Shown: positions 54,242 to 63,901, counted from the first letter of the stretch. The stretch: DNA of 64,000 nt from Arthrobacter sp. zg-Y20 (GCF_030142075.1 NZ_CP126241.1:1178001-1242000); one strand, 5' to 3'. Translations and numbers: made by a program. The notes: generated from the letters alone by a model not told the origin.

Positions 54242-54901
54242 CTAGATCTCGACGGGACCCTTGCTGGTGTCGAAGGTTACCGACATAACGCCCGGTGTGC
54301 CGGCCGGAGCGATCCAGGTGACTCCCAGGCCGTCCAGCGGCTCCTCGACACGGGTGCCCAGCCAGTCACTGACCCGGGCGGCGGAACCGGCAATGGTCAG
54401 CGAGCTCAGCTTCACGGAGCCGGGCATGCCGGGAATGGCGTTGGACGGGTGCAGTGCCTCGGTCCCGTCATCCCAGCGCAGCAGGTAGGGCACCTGCGGA
54501 TCGGCAATCAGGCCGTTGATGCCGATCTGCTGCCAGGTCAGCTCCTGGCCGTCCGGAAACTTCCGGTTGCCCGGCACGGAGGAACGGCCCAGCCGCTCTT
54601 CGAAGGGCGAGAGGTCATCCACCGCAACACACCAGCCCATCCAGCCGCCGCCGGATTCGGAGCGCTGGCGCACGGCCTGGCCGAAGGGGGCCTTGTCCGA
54701 TGCCGGGTGGTTGAGCACCTCCACAACCTCGACGTACTGGTTGTTGGCCAGGGGGAGGATCATATTGCGGGTACCGAATCGGGGGTGGACGCCACCCTTA
54801 ACGAAGTCGGCGCCGAGGGCAGCAGCAATCCTCTCGGTGGTGGCCAAAAGACCGTCAGATTCACAGGCGTAAGAAACATGATCCAAGCGCATGCGGCTCA
54901 T
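54242..54901 (-). CDS. VOC-family (glyoxalase-like) protein
   Basis: The 219-residue protein has the N-terminal VOC pattern (RLDHVSYACESDGLLATTER, then FGTRNMILPLANNQYVEVVEV) and a second half with SLTIAGSAARVSDW. Spacing agrees with the glyoxalase_3 type. The family binds a metal and acts on small molecules. The substrate is unknown. The start at 54901 faces the riboswitch region. Confidence 0.85.
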   Translation of the reverse strand: MSRMRLDHVSYACESDGLLATTERIAAALGADFVKGGVHPRFGTRNMILPLANNQYVEVVEVLNHPASDKAPFGQAVRQRSESGGGWMGWCVAVDDLSPFEERLGRSSVPGNRKFPDGQELTWQQIGINGLIADPQVPYLLRWDDGTEALHPSNAIPGMPGSVKLSSLTIAGSAARVSDWLGTRVEEPLDGLGVTWIAPAGTPGVMSVTFDTSKGPVEI

Positions 54902-55047
54902 TGTGGCACGTTGTGACCACCGTCTCGACTTAGGACCTCCTTACCGCCAATTTCAGTGCCGGCGGAAGCGAAACGGCGGATCGGGGCGCCACCGGGTTTC
55001 ACGCAAAGTCATGAAGGTTGCGCTGGGCCCGGCTATCGGTTTTCATA

Positions 55048-55178
55048 GGTGCAGGTCATGAGTGCCAGCAGATAGCCCCGGCTTGCTGGCCGGCAACCCT
55101 CCAACCGCGGTGGGGTGCCCCGGGTGAAGACCTGGCCGTACGCCAAGAGGGCGTCCGGCAAGCGCGGGCCCCGCAGCC
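55048..55178 (+). promoter_or_regulatory. SAM-IV riboswitch upstream of metY
   Basis: The segment has the actinobacterial SAM-IV core: AGGTCATGAGTGCCAGC, then CCCCGGCTTGCTGGCCGGCA with ACCCTCCAACCGCGGTGGGG, and GTGCCCCGGGTGAAGACCT closing the first stem. A GCC-rich second domain follows. SAM-IV is known upstream of methionine genes and turns them off when S-adenosylmethionine is high. The metY start is at 55260. Confidence 0.9.
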
Positions 55179-55259
55179 CTACCGGAATTCCGGTGTGCAC
55201 GTTCGTGTACCCAAAACCGGAACGACGGCGTTGTGCGGCCCCTGGTATGAGGGAGCATC

Positions 55260-56576
55260 ATGAGTGCAGATTGGTCTTTTGAAACCCGCCAGATCCACGT
55301 AGGCCAGGAGCCCGACGCCGTCACCGGCGCGCGTGCCCTGCCGATCTATCAGACGTCGTCCTTTGTGTTTCCCAGCGCTGAGGCCGCCGCGAACCGGTTC
55401 GCGCTGGCCGAACTGGAACCCATCTATACCCGGATCGGCAACCCGACCCAGGAAGCGGTGGAAAACCGGATCGCTTCCCTGGAGGGCGGCGTCGGCGCGC
55501 TGCTGCTGGCCTCGGGGCAGGCAGCGGAAACCTTTGCGCTGCTCAACGTAGCCCATGCCGGTGACCACATCGTGGCCAGTCCCAGCCTGTACGGCGGCAC
55601 CTACAACCTGCTTCGGCACACGTTGAAGAAGTTCGGGATCGACACCACGTTTGTGCAGGACCCGGATGACCTTCAGCAGTGGCGGGCAGCGGTGCAGCCC
55701 AACACCAAGGCGTTCTTCGGCGAGGTGGTCTCCAACCCGCGGCAGGACGTGCTGGACCTGGAGGGCATCAGCGCCGTCGCGCACGACGCCGGCGTTCCCC
55801 TGATTGTGGACAACACCCTCTCCACGCCGTACCTGATCCGGCCGATTGAGTGGGGTGCGGACATTGTGGTGCATTCGGCCACCAAGTACCTCGGCGGGCA
55901 CGGGACTTCCATTGCCGGGGTGATCGTGGATTCGGGCAACTTCGACTTCGCCGCCGACCCGGAGAAGTTCCCCGGCTTCAACACCCCCGATGAGAGCTAC
56001 AACGGCCTGGTCTATGCCCGGGACCTGGGCGTGAACGGTGCGCTGGGCGCCAACCTGGCCTATATCCTCAAGGCCCGGGTGCAGCTGCTGCGCGACCTCG
56101 GTTCGGCGGTGTCCCCGTTCAACGCGTTCCTCATTGCGCAGGGACTGGAAACCCTGAGCCTGCGGGTGGAGCGGCACGTAGCCAACGCCGTCGCCGTTGC
56201 CAACTGGCTCGAGGGGCACGACGACGTCGTCTCGGTGGCGTACGCGGGTCTGGAATCCAGTCCCTGGTTTGAGCGCGGACGCAAGTATGGTCCGCGCGGC
56301 ACCGGCGCGATTGTGTCCTTTGAGATCGACGGCGGGGTGGACGCCGGGAAGCGGTTTGTCGACGGACTGGAACTGCATTCCCACGTGGCCAACGTGGGGG
56401 ACGTGCGCTCGCTGGTCATCCACCCGGCGTCGACCACCCACAGCCAGCTCGGTGCCGAGGCGCAGCTGGCGGCAGGGGTCAGCCCGGGGCTGGTGCGGCT
56501 GTCCGTGGGCATTGAACACATCGATGACATCCTGGCGGACCTCGATGCCGGCTTCCGGGCCGCCAAGGGAGCCTGA
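55260..56576 (+). CDS. metY: O-acetylhomoserine sulfhydrylase MetY
   Basis: The 438-residue PLP enzyme of the Cys/Met-metabolism family carries RQIHVGQEPDAVTGARALPI at the N-terminus, the PLP lysine K209 in HSATKYLGGHGTSIAG, and SYNGLVYARDLG. It makes homocysteine from O-acetylhomoserine and sulfide. It is controlled by the SAM-IV riboswitch and followed 7 bp later by metX, which makes its substrate. Confidence 0.95.
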   Translation: MSADWSFETRQIHVGQEPDAVTGARALPIYQTSSFVFPSAEAAANRFALAELEPIYTRIGNPTQEAVENRIASLEGGVGALLLASGQAAETFALLNVAHAGDHIVASPSLYGGTYNLLRHTLKKFGIDTTFVQDPDDLQQWRAAVQPNTKAFFGEVVSNPRQDVLDLEGISAVAHDAGVPLIVDNTLSTPYLIRPIEWGADIVVHSATKYLGGHGTSIAGVIVDSGNFDFAADPEKFPGFNTPDESYNGLVYARDLGVNGALGANLAYILKARVQLLRDLGSAVSPFNAFLIAQGLETLSLRVERHVANAVAVANWLEGHDDVVSVAYAGLESSPWFERGRKYGPRGTGAIVSFEIDGGVDAGKRFVDGLELHSHVANVGDVRSLVIHPASTTHSQLGAEAQLAAGVSPGLVRLSVGIEHIDDILADLDAGFRAAKGA

Positions 56577-56583
56577 GCCTTCC

Positions 56584-57708
56584 GTGGCGATCCGGCACCC
56601 CGCTCTGCAGCACCCCGTCACCGACCGGGACGGGGTGCTGCAGTTCGCCTCCATTGGCGGACTCGACCTGGAAACGGGCGGTTACCTGCCCGACGTCGTC
56701 CTCGGTTACGAAACGTGGGGACGGCTCGACGCCGACGCCGGCAACGCAGTGTTTATTGCCCATGCGCTGACCGGCAGCACCCACGTGGCTCGGGGCGATA
56801 CGGATGAACCGGGCTGGTGGGATGACCTGGTGGGGCCGGGCAAAACCGTGGACACCAACCGGTTCTATGTGGTGGCGGCGAACATGCTGGGCGGTTGCTA
56901 CGGTTCCACCGGTCCCTCGTCCCCGGATCCGCAGGGACTGCCCTGGGGATCCCGGTTCCCGTTTGTCACCGTCCGCGACTCGGTGCGCGCCGAGGCACGG
57001 CTGGCCGACCTGCTCGGGATCCGGGCCTGGCACACCGTGCTGGGCGGTTCGCTCGGGGGAGCACGGGCCTTGGAATGGGCGGTTACCGAACCCGGGCGGG
57101 TGAAACGCTGCGCCGTCATTGCGGCGACGGCGGCCAGCACCGCGGAGCAGATCGCTTTTGCCCAGGCGCAGCTGGCCGCGATCCGGCTGGACCCGGCGTT
57201 CAACGGCGGGGACTACTACAACGGTGCCCCGCCGCTGGCCGGGCTCGGGCTGGCGCGGCGGATAGCCCACATCACCTACCGGTCCGAGCCGGAGCTGGAG
57301 TACCGGTTCGGGCGCAGTCCGCAGGGAACCGAGGACCCGTTCGGTGCCGCGTTCCCTGCACAGAGGGGCCGCTACGCGGTGGAAAGCTACCTGGACCACC
57401 AGGCGGAAAAACTCGTGGACCGCTTTGACGCCAACACCTATCTGGTGCTCACCGAAGCTCTCGCGGGGCACGACGTCGCGCGCGGACGAGGATCCCTGCG
57501 CGAGGCACTGCGGGGGACCGGTGCCGAGTTCTTCATCGCGGCGGTCGAGTCGGACCGGCTGTACTTTCCACAGCAGTCAGCCGACCTGGCCGCGGCCCTG
57601 CCCCGGGGTACCTCCGTGCACCTGATCCGGGCACCGATAGGGCATGACGGTTTCCTGACCAACGCGCAGGAGATTGCCGGCCCGCTCCGGGCGGCGTTTT
57701 TCGCCTGA
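56584..57708 (+). CDS. metX: Homoserine O-acetyltransferase MetX
   Basis: The GTG at 56584 (VAIRHPALQHP) gives 374 residues; the much longer open frame upstream overlaps metY and is not used. The alpha/beta-hydrolase fold shows the nucleophile in VLGGSLGGARALEWAV, acid in AVESDRLYFP and histidine in GHDGFLTNAQE, with MLGGCYGSTGPSS. It acetylates homoserine for methionine synthesis. The metY-metX pair is a classic actinobacterial unit. Confidence 0.95.
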   Translation: MAIRHPALQHPVTDRDGVLQFASIGGLDLETGGYLPDVVLGYETWGRLDADAGNAVFIAHALTGSTHVARGDTDEPGWWDDLVGPGKTVDTNRFYVVAANMLGGCYGSTGPSSPDPQGLPWGSRFPFVTVRDSVRAEARLADLLGIRAWHTVLGGSLGGARALEWAVTEPGRVKRCAVIAATAASTAEQIAFAQAQLAAIRLDPAFNGGDYYNGAPPLAGLGLARRIAHITYRSEPELEYRFGRSPQGTEDPFGAAFPAQRGRYAVESYLDHQAEKLVDRFDANTYLVLTEALAGHDVARGRGSLREALRGTGAEFFIAAVESDRLYFPQQSADLAAALPRGTSVHLIRAPIGHDGFLTNAQEIAGPLRAAFFA

Positions 57709-57721
57709 GCCGCGGGGCGGG

Positions 57722-58495
57722 CTAGTCTGCCTCGGCCTCCATCAGCCAGAAGGCTGCACCGGTGGGATCAGCCAGCTGGACCATCCGGCCGTAAGGGGAG
57801 TCTTCGGGCGGGGTGAGCACCGCCCCGCCCAGTTCCTCGGCCAGGTCGGCAGCGGCGTCGACGTCGGTGTGCCCGAAGTAGAGCTCCCAGTGCGAGGGGA
57901 TCCCGTCGGGCAGGTCCGCGGCGCCGTCCATCACGCCGGCTACTGGCCGGCCGTTGCTCTGGACGGTGGTGTACCGGAAGTCGGCGGTATCGGAGAGGAC
58001 TTCGGTCTCCCACCCGAAGACGTCCCGGTAGAACCGCAGGGCGGCCGGATAGTCGCTGGTCAGCAGCTCGTACCAGACCGGTGCCCCCGCCTCGTCGATC
58101 CGGGCGAATCCGGAATGGTCCGCCGGCTGCCAGATGCCGATGGTTCCTCCGGACGGGTCACCGAGCAGGGCCATTGATCCCTTGGTCCCCACCTGCTGCG
58201 GATCCAGCATCACCTGCCCGCCGGCCTCGGCAGCCGCATCCGCTGAACCGGCGGCATCCCCGAAAGCCAGGTACACCGTCCAGGTATCCGGGTAGGCGGT
58301 TTCGGGGGAGTTGGGCATCAGTCCGGCCACCGCCGAGCCCCGATGGAGGAAGTCGGCATACCCGCCCGGTTCGGACACAGCAGCCTCCCACCCCAGCAAC
58401 CCGGCGTAAAACTCCCTGGCCCGCTGCGGGTCGGAGCTGGCCAGGTCCGCCCAGCACGGGGCGCCGGCGGGAAACGGGGCGGACACTTCGGGCAT
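57722..58495 (-). CDS. Two-domain VOC-family protein
   Basis: In 257 residues two VOC modules repeat: residues 10-120 (WADLASSDPQRAREFYAGLLG, SVYPD-type end) and 135-255 (PVWYELLTSDYPAALRFYRDV, ELYFGHTDVDAAADLAEELG). Such proteins resemble bleomycin-binding or glyoxalase-like enzymes. Both modules look complete. The function is unknown. It is convergent with metX, 13 bp apart. Confidence 0.9.
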   Translation of the reverse strand: MPEVSAPFPAGAPCWADLASSDPQRAREFYAGLLGWEAAVSEPGGYADFLHRGSAVAGLMPNSPETAYPDTWTVYLAFGDAAGSADAAAEAGGQVMLDPQQVGTKGSMALLGDPSGGTIGIWQPADHSGFARIDEAGAPVWYELLTSDYPAALRFYRDVFGWETEVLSDTADFRYTTVQSNGRPVAGVMDGAADLPDGIPSHWELYFGHTDVDAAADLAEELGGAVLTPPEDSPYGRMVQLADPTGAAFWLMEAEAD

Positions 58496-58606
58496 GGCAG
58501 TCCTGCTCTCGGGTGGGGGCCGGGAGTCCCAGCTATATCAACTGGGCCCGCCGGGCAACAGGGCGGTGCCCTTGCCAGCAGGGCCTATCCGTGCGAAAAC
58601 AATGCC

Positions 58607-59029
58607 ATGACTGACCGGATCCATCTGCAGGGGCGGGCCCAGTGCTCGCCGCAGGCCCTTTGGCATGCACTCGTTGACAACCGGGCGGCGTGGTGGCCGG
58701 ACATGGATTTCTCGCCGCATCCCGGCTCTCCGCTGCAGGAGCGCTGGATGGAGGACGGGGTGGAGCATACGGCCAGCGGCACGGTCCTGGCCGTGGCCCC
58801 GGGCCACCTTTTTTCCTTCCGCTGGACAGCTCCGGACTGGGAGGCGCACACAGTGGTCAGCTTTGAACTCACGCCGGCGGACGACGACGGCGGGGAGGGC
58901 AGTGCGACAGACGTCGCCGTCACCGAGAGCGGGTTCGCCGCCCTGAAATCTGGGCCGGCGTTATCCGAGGCGCACCGTGAGGGCTGGGCCTTCCATCTGG
59001 CGAACCTGATCGAGCAGGCAGAGAAGTGA
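58607..59029 (+). CDS. SRPBCC/AHSA1-like protein
   Basis: The ATG at 58607 (MTDRIHLQGRAQCSPQALW) gives 140 residues. The pattern of an initial beta strand, then ALWHALVDNRAAWWPD, GTVLAVAPGHLFSFRW, and a C-terminal helix (HREGWAFHLANLIEQAEK) matches the AHSA1 branch of SRPBCC ligand-binding proteins. The ligand is unknown. The true start could be further upstream, but residues before it lose the family pattern. Confidence 0.82.
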   Translation: MTDRIHLQGRAQCSPQALWHALVDNRAAWWPDMDFSPHPGSPLQERWMEDGVEHTASGTVLAVAPGHLFSFRWTAPDWEAHTVVSFELTPADDDGGEGSATDVAVTESGFAALKSGPALSEAHREGWAFHLANLIEQAEK

Positions 59030-59059
59030 GCAGGCGCGGCGCGGGTTAGTCTTGCCGCC

Positions 59060-59380
59060 ATGAGCAATGCAGCAGATGTGTCCGGCCGCCGCAGCCCGGC
59101 AGCCAGGATCCTCAAGGCCTCAATGGTCCCGCTGGCGGCAGCGGCGCTGGTGGTTGCCGGCGTCGTCCTGGCCGCCACCGCACCGGTGGAGTCCTTCGGC
59201 TGGTTTGCCTACGGGCCGCTGGAGGAAAGCACCGGGCCGGGGAAGCTGCTGATGCTCACCGGACGAATGCAGTTGGGGTATCTGCTTGTGGCGGCGGGAC
59301 TGCTCGCCGCTGCCTTCTGGGGCGGGTTCCGGCTGGGCCGGCGCGGGCGCACCGGCCAGCCGGCCGCGCAGGGCCGCTAG
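59060..59380 (+). CDS. Small membrane protein
   Basis: The 106-residue protein has two transmembrane helices (VPLAAAALVVAGVVLAA and QLGYLLVAAGLLAAAFWGGF) and a basic C-terminus with GRRGRTGQ. No motif points to a function. TAGTCT precedes the ATG at leaderless distance. Its TAG and the stop of the convergent gene share one CTAG. Confidence 0.75.
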   Translation: MSNAADVSGRRSPAARILKASMVPLAAAALVVAGVVLAATAPVESFGWFAYGPLEESTGPGKLLMLTGRMQLGYLLVAAGLLAAAFWGGFRLGRRGRTGQPAAQGR

Positions 59381-60240
59381 TCGGCTTCGCCGGCGCCCTG
59401 CGGCATCGGTGCCCCGAACATGGGGCCGGCCTCGGGCCGCTTGGCGGAAATACCGTCGCCGGAGGACTGGTGGCGCACCCGGCGGACCACCCAGGGCAGG
59501 AGGAATTCCCGGGCCCAGACCAGGTCCTCGGACCGGGCGGCACGCCATTTCTTGGCCTGCAGGGGTTTGGTTTCCAGCGGTTCCAGGGTGTGCGGGACAT
59601 TGAGGGTGTCCAGCACCATGGCCGCAATGGTGTGATGGCCCAGCGGAGAGAAATGCAGCCGGTCCGGAGCCCACATCCGCGGATCGTTCAGTTCGCGCAG
59701 CGCCCACATGTCCGCAACGACGGCGCCGTGCCGCTTGGCCACGGTCCGCAGGTTCTCGTTGTAGATGGCGGCACGGCCCCGGACGCTGCTCAGCACCGGA
59801 GTGTTCCCGAGGTCCGGGCCGGTAAAGAGGACCACTCCGGCACCGGCGGCGCGCAGCTGGGCCACGGCTCCGTCCATGCGTTCGGCCAGCCGGTCCGGAT
59901 CGCCGCCGGGACGGATGACGTCGTTTCCGCCGGCGCAGATGGTCACCAGGTCCGGCTTCAGTGCCAGGGCCGGTTCCAGCTGCTCGTCGACAATCTGGTT
60001 GAGCAGCCGTCCGCGGATAGCCAGGTTCGCGTAAGCGAAGTCGGGCTGGCCTGACGCGAGTTCCTCGGCCACGCGGTCCGCCCACCCGCGGTTGCCGCCC
60101 GGACTGTTCGGGTCGGGATCGCCAATGCCTTCGGTGAAGGAATCGCCCATGGCAACCATCCGGGACCAGAGGTGAGCCGGCGGCTGCTGTCGTCCGGACT
60201 CGGGGGCGGGAGCGGCTTGGGACAGGTAATTTGTACTCAC
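59377..60240 (-). CDS. SGNH/GDSL hydrolase
   Basis: The 287-residue protein shows SGNH block I VAMGDSFTEGIGD (catalytic serine), block II around YANLAIRGRLL, block III ICAGGNDVIRPGG, and block V DRLHFSPLGHHTIA (Asp-His). There is no signal peptide. These are esterases or lipases of small substrates. The GTG start gives MSTNYLSQ; an internal ATG near VAMGDSF is closer to the fold but lacks a clear ribosome site. Confidence 0.92.
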   Translation of the reverse strand: MSTNYLSQAAPAPESGRQQPPAHLWSRMVAMGDSFTEGIGDPDPNSPGGNRGWADRVAEELASGQPDFAYANLAIRGRLLNQIVDEQLEPALALKPDLVTICAGGNDVIRPGGDPDRLAERMDGAVAQLRAAGAGVVLFTGPDLGNTPVLSSVRGRAAIYNENLRTVAKRHGAVVADMWALRELNDPRMWAPDRLHFSPLGHHTIAAMVLDTLNVPHTLEPLETKPLQAKKWRAARSEDLVWAREFLLPWVVRRVRHQSSGDGISAKRPEAGPMFGAPMPQGAGEAD

Positions 60241-60314
60241 CGGTCAATTCTTGCAAACGGCCCGCAGGCTACGCGACCGTAGGTTGTAAATAAGGGCGTG
60301 CCAGAATTGGACCC

Positions 60315-60968
60315 ATGACTTTCGAGAATCCCGTTGTCCTGTGGTCCAAGCCTGAAGCCGAACGCGCCGGCACTCCGCTGCTCGTCCTTTTTCACGGTCA
60401 CCTGGCCAACGAGGAGGACCTCATGGGCCTCACCGACTACCTCCCGGCAGAGTTCACCATCGCCTCGGTGCGGGCCCCGCAGGCAATGGGCCCCGGCTAC
60501 ACCTGGTTCCCGCTGACGGCTGACGCCGACTACTCCGTGGAGGCCGTGGTGGACTCAGTATCCGCCGTGTCCGACTGGCTGGACGGCATCAGCACCGGGC
60601 ACAGCAGCGTGAGCATGCTGGGCTTCTCCATGGGGATGGCCGTTGCCACCTCGCTGCTGCGCCACCGCCCCCGGGACTTCGCCGCCGTCGTCGGGCTGTC
60701 CGGTTTTGTAGTGCCCTCGCAGGACCACGCGTTCTTTTCTGACGGCGAGCTGGCGGAGCGCAAGGTGCCGTTCTTCTGGGGCCGGGACCAGGCCGACCCG
60801 GTGATCGACGCAGCCCGGATCGAATACACGCACGCCTGGCTCAATACGCACACTGCGCTGACCAAGATCCTGTACTCGAACATGGGCCACGGCATTAACA
60901 TGCAGGAGCTGGGGCACGTGAAGGAATTCCTCACGCATACGGTGCTGCGCGGCGCCCGGACGTCCTAA
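60315..60968 (+). CDS. Carboxylesterase/phospholipase-type alpha/beta hydrolase
   Basis: The 217-residue protein matches the phospholipase/carboxylesterase group: LLVLFHGHLANEEDL as the oxyanion region, SMLGFSMGMAVATSL as the nucleophile elbow, GRDQADPVID with the acid and YSNMGHGINMQEL with the histidine. It is cytoplasmic and small, and would hydrolyse short esters. The ATG is close behind an AGAATT box. Confidence 0.9.
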   Translation: MTFENPVVLWSKPEAERAGTPLLVLFHGHLANEEDLMGLTDYLPAEFTIASVRAPQAMGPGYTWFPLTADADYSVEAVVDSVSAVSDWLDGISTGHSSVSMLGFSMGMAVATSLLRHRPRDFAAVVGLSGFVVPSQDHAFFSDGELAERKVPFFWGRDQADPVIDAARIEYTHAWLNTHTALTKILYSNMGHGINMQELGHVKEFLTHTVLRGARTS

Positions 60969-61004
60969 TCCGGACGTCCCAGCGCCGCCGTCCGGGCCGA
61001 AAGG

Positions 61005-61235
61005 TCAGCCTTCGCGGACAATCCGGACAGTTTCACCGTTCACGGTTACTTCGTCACCGGCGTGCAGCTGCCGGCCGCGCCGCTCCTCGATGTCGCCGTT
61101 GACCTTCACCAGGCCGTCTTCGATCAGTTGCTTGGCATGGATGCCGTCTTCGGCCAGGTTCGCGAGTTTGAGCAGCTGGCCGAGGCGGATCATTTCGTCG
61201 CGGATGGGCAGGTCTTGGGCATCGGGGGAACTCAT
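61005..61235 (-). CDS. S4-domain RNA-binding protein
   Basis: The ATG at 61235 (MSSPDAQDLPIRDEM) gives 76 residues and is preceded by GGAAGG. The S4 motif spans IRLGQLLKLANLAEDGIHAK, LIEDGLVKVNGDIEERRG and AGDEVTVNGETVRI. Stand-alone S4 proteins of the YbcJ/RqcP type bind ribosomal RNA or tRNA. An extension to 61484 overlaps the divergent gene and is rejected. Confidence 0.9.
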   Translation of the reverse strand: MSSPDAQDLPIRDEMIRLGQLLKLANLAEDGIHAKQLIEDGLVKVNGDIEERRGRQLHAGDEVTVNGETVRIVREG

Positions 61236-61311
61236 CCTTCCATTCTGCCCGATGACGACGACGCCGGACGCAGGGGAACGGCGGGCACGCGGGCGGCGGT
61301 AGGGTGGACGC

Positions 61312-62325
61312 GTGCCAAATGCTGTGCGGATGTCCCCGCTGATCGGTCTGCCCCTGTCCCTCCTCGCCGGCGTCGCCATGCCGGTCCAGACGCGCGTGAA
61401 CGGAACCCTCGGACAGCGGCTTGACGACGGCCTGGCCGCTGCACTGGTCAGCTTTACCGTTGGCTTGGTAGTGATGAGCGCCATCAGCGTCGTCCTTCCG
61501 CGCGGGCGCGCCGGCGCCTCCCAGTTGCTGCCTGCCCTGCGCGAACGGCGCTTTCCGCGCTACTACGTACTGGCCGGCATGATCGGCGGCTATTTTGTTC
61601 TTTCCCAGACCCTTACCGTCGCCGTGCTGGGCGTCGCCGTGTTCACGGTGGCCGCAGTCGCCGGGCAGACCCTGACCGGACTGGTGGTGGACCGGCTCGG
61701 GATCGGCCCCGCCGGTAAGAAGGCGCTGACCGTGATGCGCGTGGTGGGAGCGGTGCTGACCATTGCCGCGGTGGCCTGGGCTGTCAGCCCGAAGCTGACC
61801 GGCGGGCAGGATCCGTCCGCCTGGCTGCTGCCGGTGCTGCTGCCGCTGACGGCCGGCATGCTGATGAGTTTCCAGCAGGCCATGAACGGCACTACGGGCA
61901 TGCACTACGGCACTCCCATCACGGCCACGCTGGTGAACTTCATCTCGGGCACCGTCCTGCTGGCCGTGATGTGGGGCATCAAGGTGGCTGTGTCCGGTCT
62001 GGGCAACCCGCTGCCGGGAGAATGGTGGCTGTACCTGGGCGGCCCGATGGGGTGCGTCTTTATTGGCCTGGCAGCGCTGCTGGTGCGCAGCCTGGGAGTG
62101 CTGCTGACGAGCCTCGGCCTGATCGGCGGACAGCTGATCGGCTCCCTGCTGCTCGATATTGTCTTCCCGGCCCCGGGAACCACAGTGGTGGCAGCCACGG
62201 TGCTCGGCACCCTGCTGACCCTGGCCGCCATTGTGCTGGCCACCCTGCCGTGGAACATGCCCGGCGGCGGTCCGTTCCGCCGTCGCCGTTCCTCCCGGCC
62301 GGACACCGCCGGCACGCCCCGCTGA
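61312..62325 (+). CDS. DUF606-type DMT transporter (duplicated YdcZ-like)
   Basis: The 337-residue protein has about ten helices in two homologous halves. Each half begins with the DUF606 theme: QTRVNGTLGQRLDDGLAAAL, then QQAMNGTTGMHYGTPITATL. It is a putative exporter or small-molecule permease of the drug/metabolite superfamily. The GTG is preceded by TAGGGT at leaderless distance. The C-terminus is Arg/Pro-rich. The substrate is unknown. Confidence 0.88.
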   Translation: MPNAVRMSPLIGLPLSLLAGVAMPVQTRVNGTLGQRLDDGLAAALVSFTVGLVVMSAISVVLPRGRAGASQLLPALRERRFPRYYVLAGMIGGYFVLSQTLTVAVLGVAVFTVAAVAGQTLTGLVVDRLGIGPAGKKALTVMRVVGAVLTIAAVAWAVSPKLTGGQDPSAWLLPVLLPLTAGMLMSFQQAMNGTTGMHYGTPITATLVNFISGTVLLAVMWGIKVAVSGLGNPLPGEWWLYLGGPMGCVFIGLAALLVRSLGVLLTSLGLIGGQLIGSLLLDIVFPAPGTTVVAATVLGTLLTLAAIVLATLPWNMPGGGPFRRRRSSRPDTAGTPR

Positions 62326-62512
62326 GACGGGCAGCGACGCACCGAACGGCTCCGGTAGGTGGGCGGGCCCTGCTCGCCTTAAGCTGGTAGTTAAGCTTTG
62401 CCTGTTGGCACTGTCCCCGCATGCCCTTTGAAGCTGCGCGGACGGGCCCGGGACCACGAGCGGACCGCACCCAGCGGCCCTGTATACACGAAAAGAACGG
62501 CGGTACCATTCC

Positions 62513-63901
62513 ATGGCTTCGACCAAATCCAAGCTGGATCCGATCATCTCCCTGGCCAAGCGCAGGGGCTTCGTTTTCCAGTCGGGTGAGATTTACGGCG
62601 GTTCCCGGTCCGCATGGGATTACGGCCCCCTGGGTGTCGAGCTCAAGGAAAACATCAAGAAGCAGTGGTGGCAGCACATGGTCCGCGGCCGCGACGACGT
62701 CGTAGGCCTGGACTCGGCCGTCATCCTGCCGCGCCAGGTCTGGGAAGCATCAGGCCACGTGGAGGTCTTCTCCGATCCGCTGGTCGAGTGCCTGAGCTGC
62801 CACAAGCGCTACCGTGCCGACCACCTCGAAGAGGCTTACGAGGAAAAGAAGGGCCACGCCCCTGAGAACGGCCTGGCCGATATTGCCTGTGCCAACTGCG
62901 GCACCAAGGGACAGTGGACCGAACCGCAGGAATTCTCCGGCCTGCTCAAGACCTTCCTGGGCCCGGTGGCCAACGAGGAAGGGATGCACTACCTGCGCCC
63001 GGAAACCGCGCAGGGCATCTTCGTGAACTTCAACAACGTGCTGACCACCTCGCGGAAGAAGCCGCCGTTCGGCATCGGCCAGATCGGCAAGAGCTTCCGC
63101 AACGAAATCACGCCGGGTAACTTCATCTTCCGCACCCGCGAGTTCGAGCAGATGGAAATGGAGTTCTTCGTTGAGCCGGGCACGGACGAGGAATGGCACA
63201 AGTACTGGATCGAAAACCGCTTCAACTGGTATGTGGGCCTGGGCATCGATCCCGAAAACCTGCGGCTGTTCGAGCACCCGCTGGAAAAGCTGAGCCACTA
63301 CTCCAAGGGCACCACCGACGTCGAATACCGCTTCGGCTTCCAGGGCTCCGAGTGGGGCGAGCTGGAAGGCATTGCCAACCGCACCGACTTCGACCTCGGC
63401 ACGCACTCCAAGCACTCCGGCACGGACCTGAGCTACTTCAACCAGGCCACCAACGAGCGTTTCACCCCGTACGTGATTGAGCCCGCCGCCGGCCTGACCC
63501 GTTCCTTCATGGCGTTCCTGGTGGACTCCTACACCGAGGACGAGGCCCCCAACGCCAAGGGCGGAGTGGACAAGCGCACCGTCCTGAAACTGGATCCGCG
63601 CCTCGCCCCGGTCAAGGCCGCCGTGCTGCCGCTGAGCCGCAACGAGGACCTCTCGCCCAAGGCCAAGGACCTCGCCGCGCAGCTGCGCCGGAACTGGAAC
63701 ATCGACTTCGACGACGCCGGCGCCATTGGCCGCCGCTACCGCCGCCAGGACGAGATCGGCACCCCGTTCTGCATCACCGTGGACTTCGACACCCTCGAGG
63801 ATCAGGCCGTCACCGTGCGTGAACGCGACACGATGGCCCAGGAGCGGGTGAGCCTGGACAAGGTCGAGGGCTACCTCGCCGAACGCCTGATCGGCGCGTA
63901 A
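62513..63901 (+). CDS. glyS: Glycyl-tRNA synthetase (alpha2 type)
   Basis: The 462-residue class II enzyme has [39 protein letters not shown], motif 2 region [19 protein letters not shown] and motif 3 [14 protein letters not shown]. The form is the dimeric bacterial/eukaryal type, usual in actinobacteria. It charges tRNA-Gly. The next gene overlaps its stop (TAATG). Its 187-bp leader has a TTAAGCT direct repeat near 62379 but no recognisable T-box. Confidence 0.96.
   Translation: MASTKSKLDPIISLAKRRGFVFQSGEIYGGSRSAWDYGPLGVELKENIKKQWWQHMVRGRDDVVGLDSAVILPRQVWEASGHVEVFSDPLVECLSCHKRYRADHLEEAYEEKKGHAPENGLADIACANCGTKGQWTEPQEFSGLLKTFLGPVANEEGMHYLRPETAQGIFVNFNNVLTTSRKKPPFGIGQIGKSFRNEITPGNFIFRTREFEQMEMEFFVEPGTDEEWHKYWIENRFNWYVGLGIDPENLRLFEHPLEKLSHYSKGTTDVEYRFGFQGSEWGELEGIANRTDFDLGTHSKHSGTDLSYFNQATNERFTPYVIEPAAGLTRSFMAFLVDSYTEDEAPNAKGGVDKRTVLKLDPRLAPVKAAVLPLSRNEDLSPKAKDLAAQLRRNWNIDFDDAGAIGRRYRRQDEIGTPFCITVDFDTLEDQAVTVRERDTMAQERVSLDKVEGYLAERLIGA

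Noticed and set aside
62326..62512. T-box riboswitch before glyS
   Set aside because: No T-box sequence (TGGNACCGCG-like), specifier stem or terminator/antiterminator was found.
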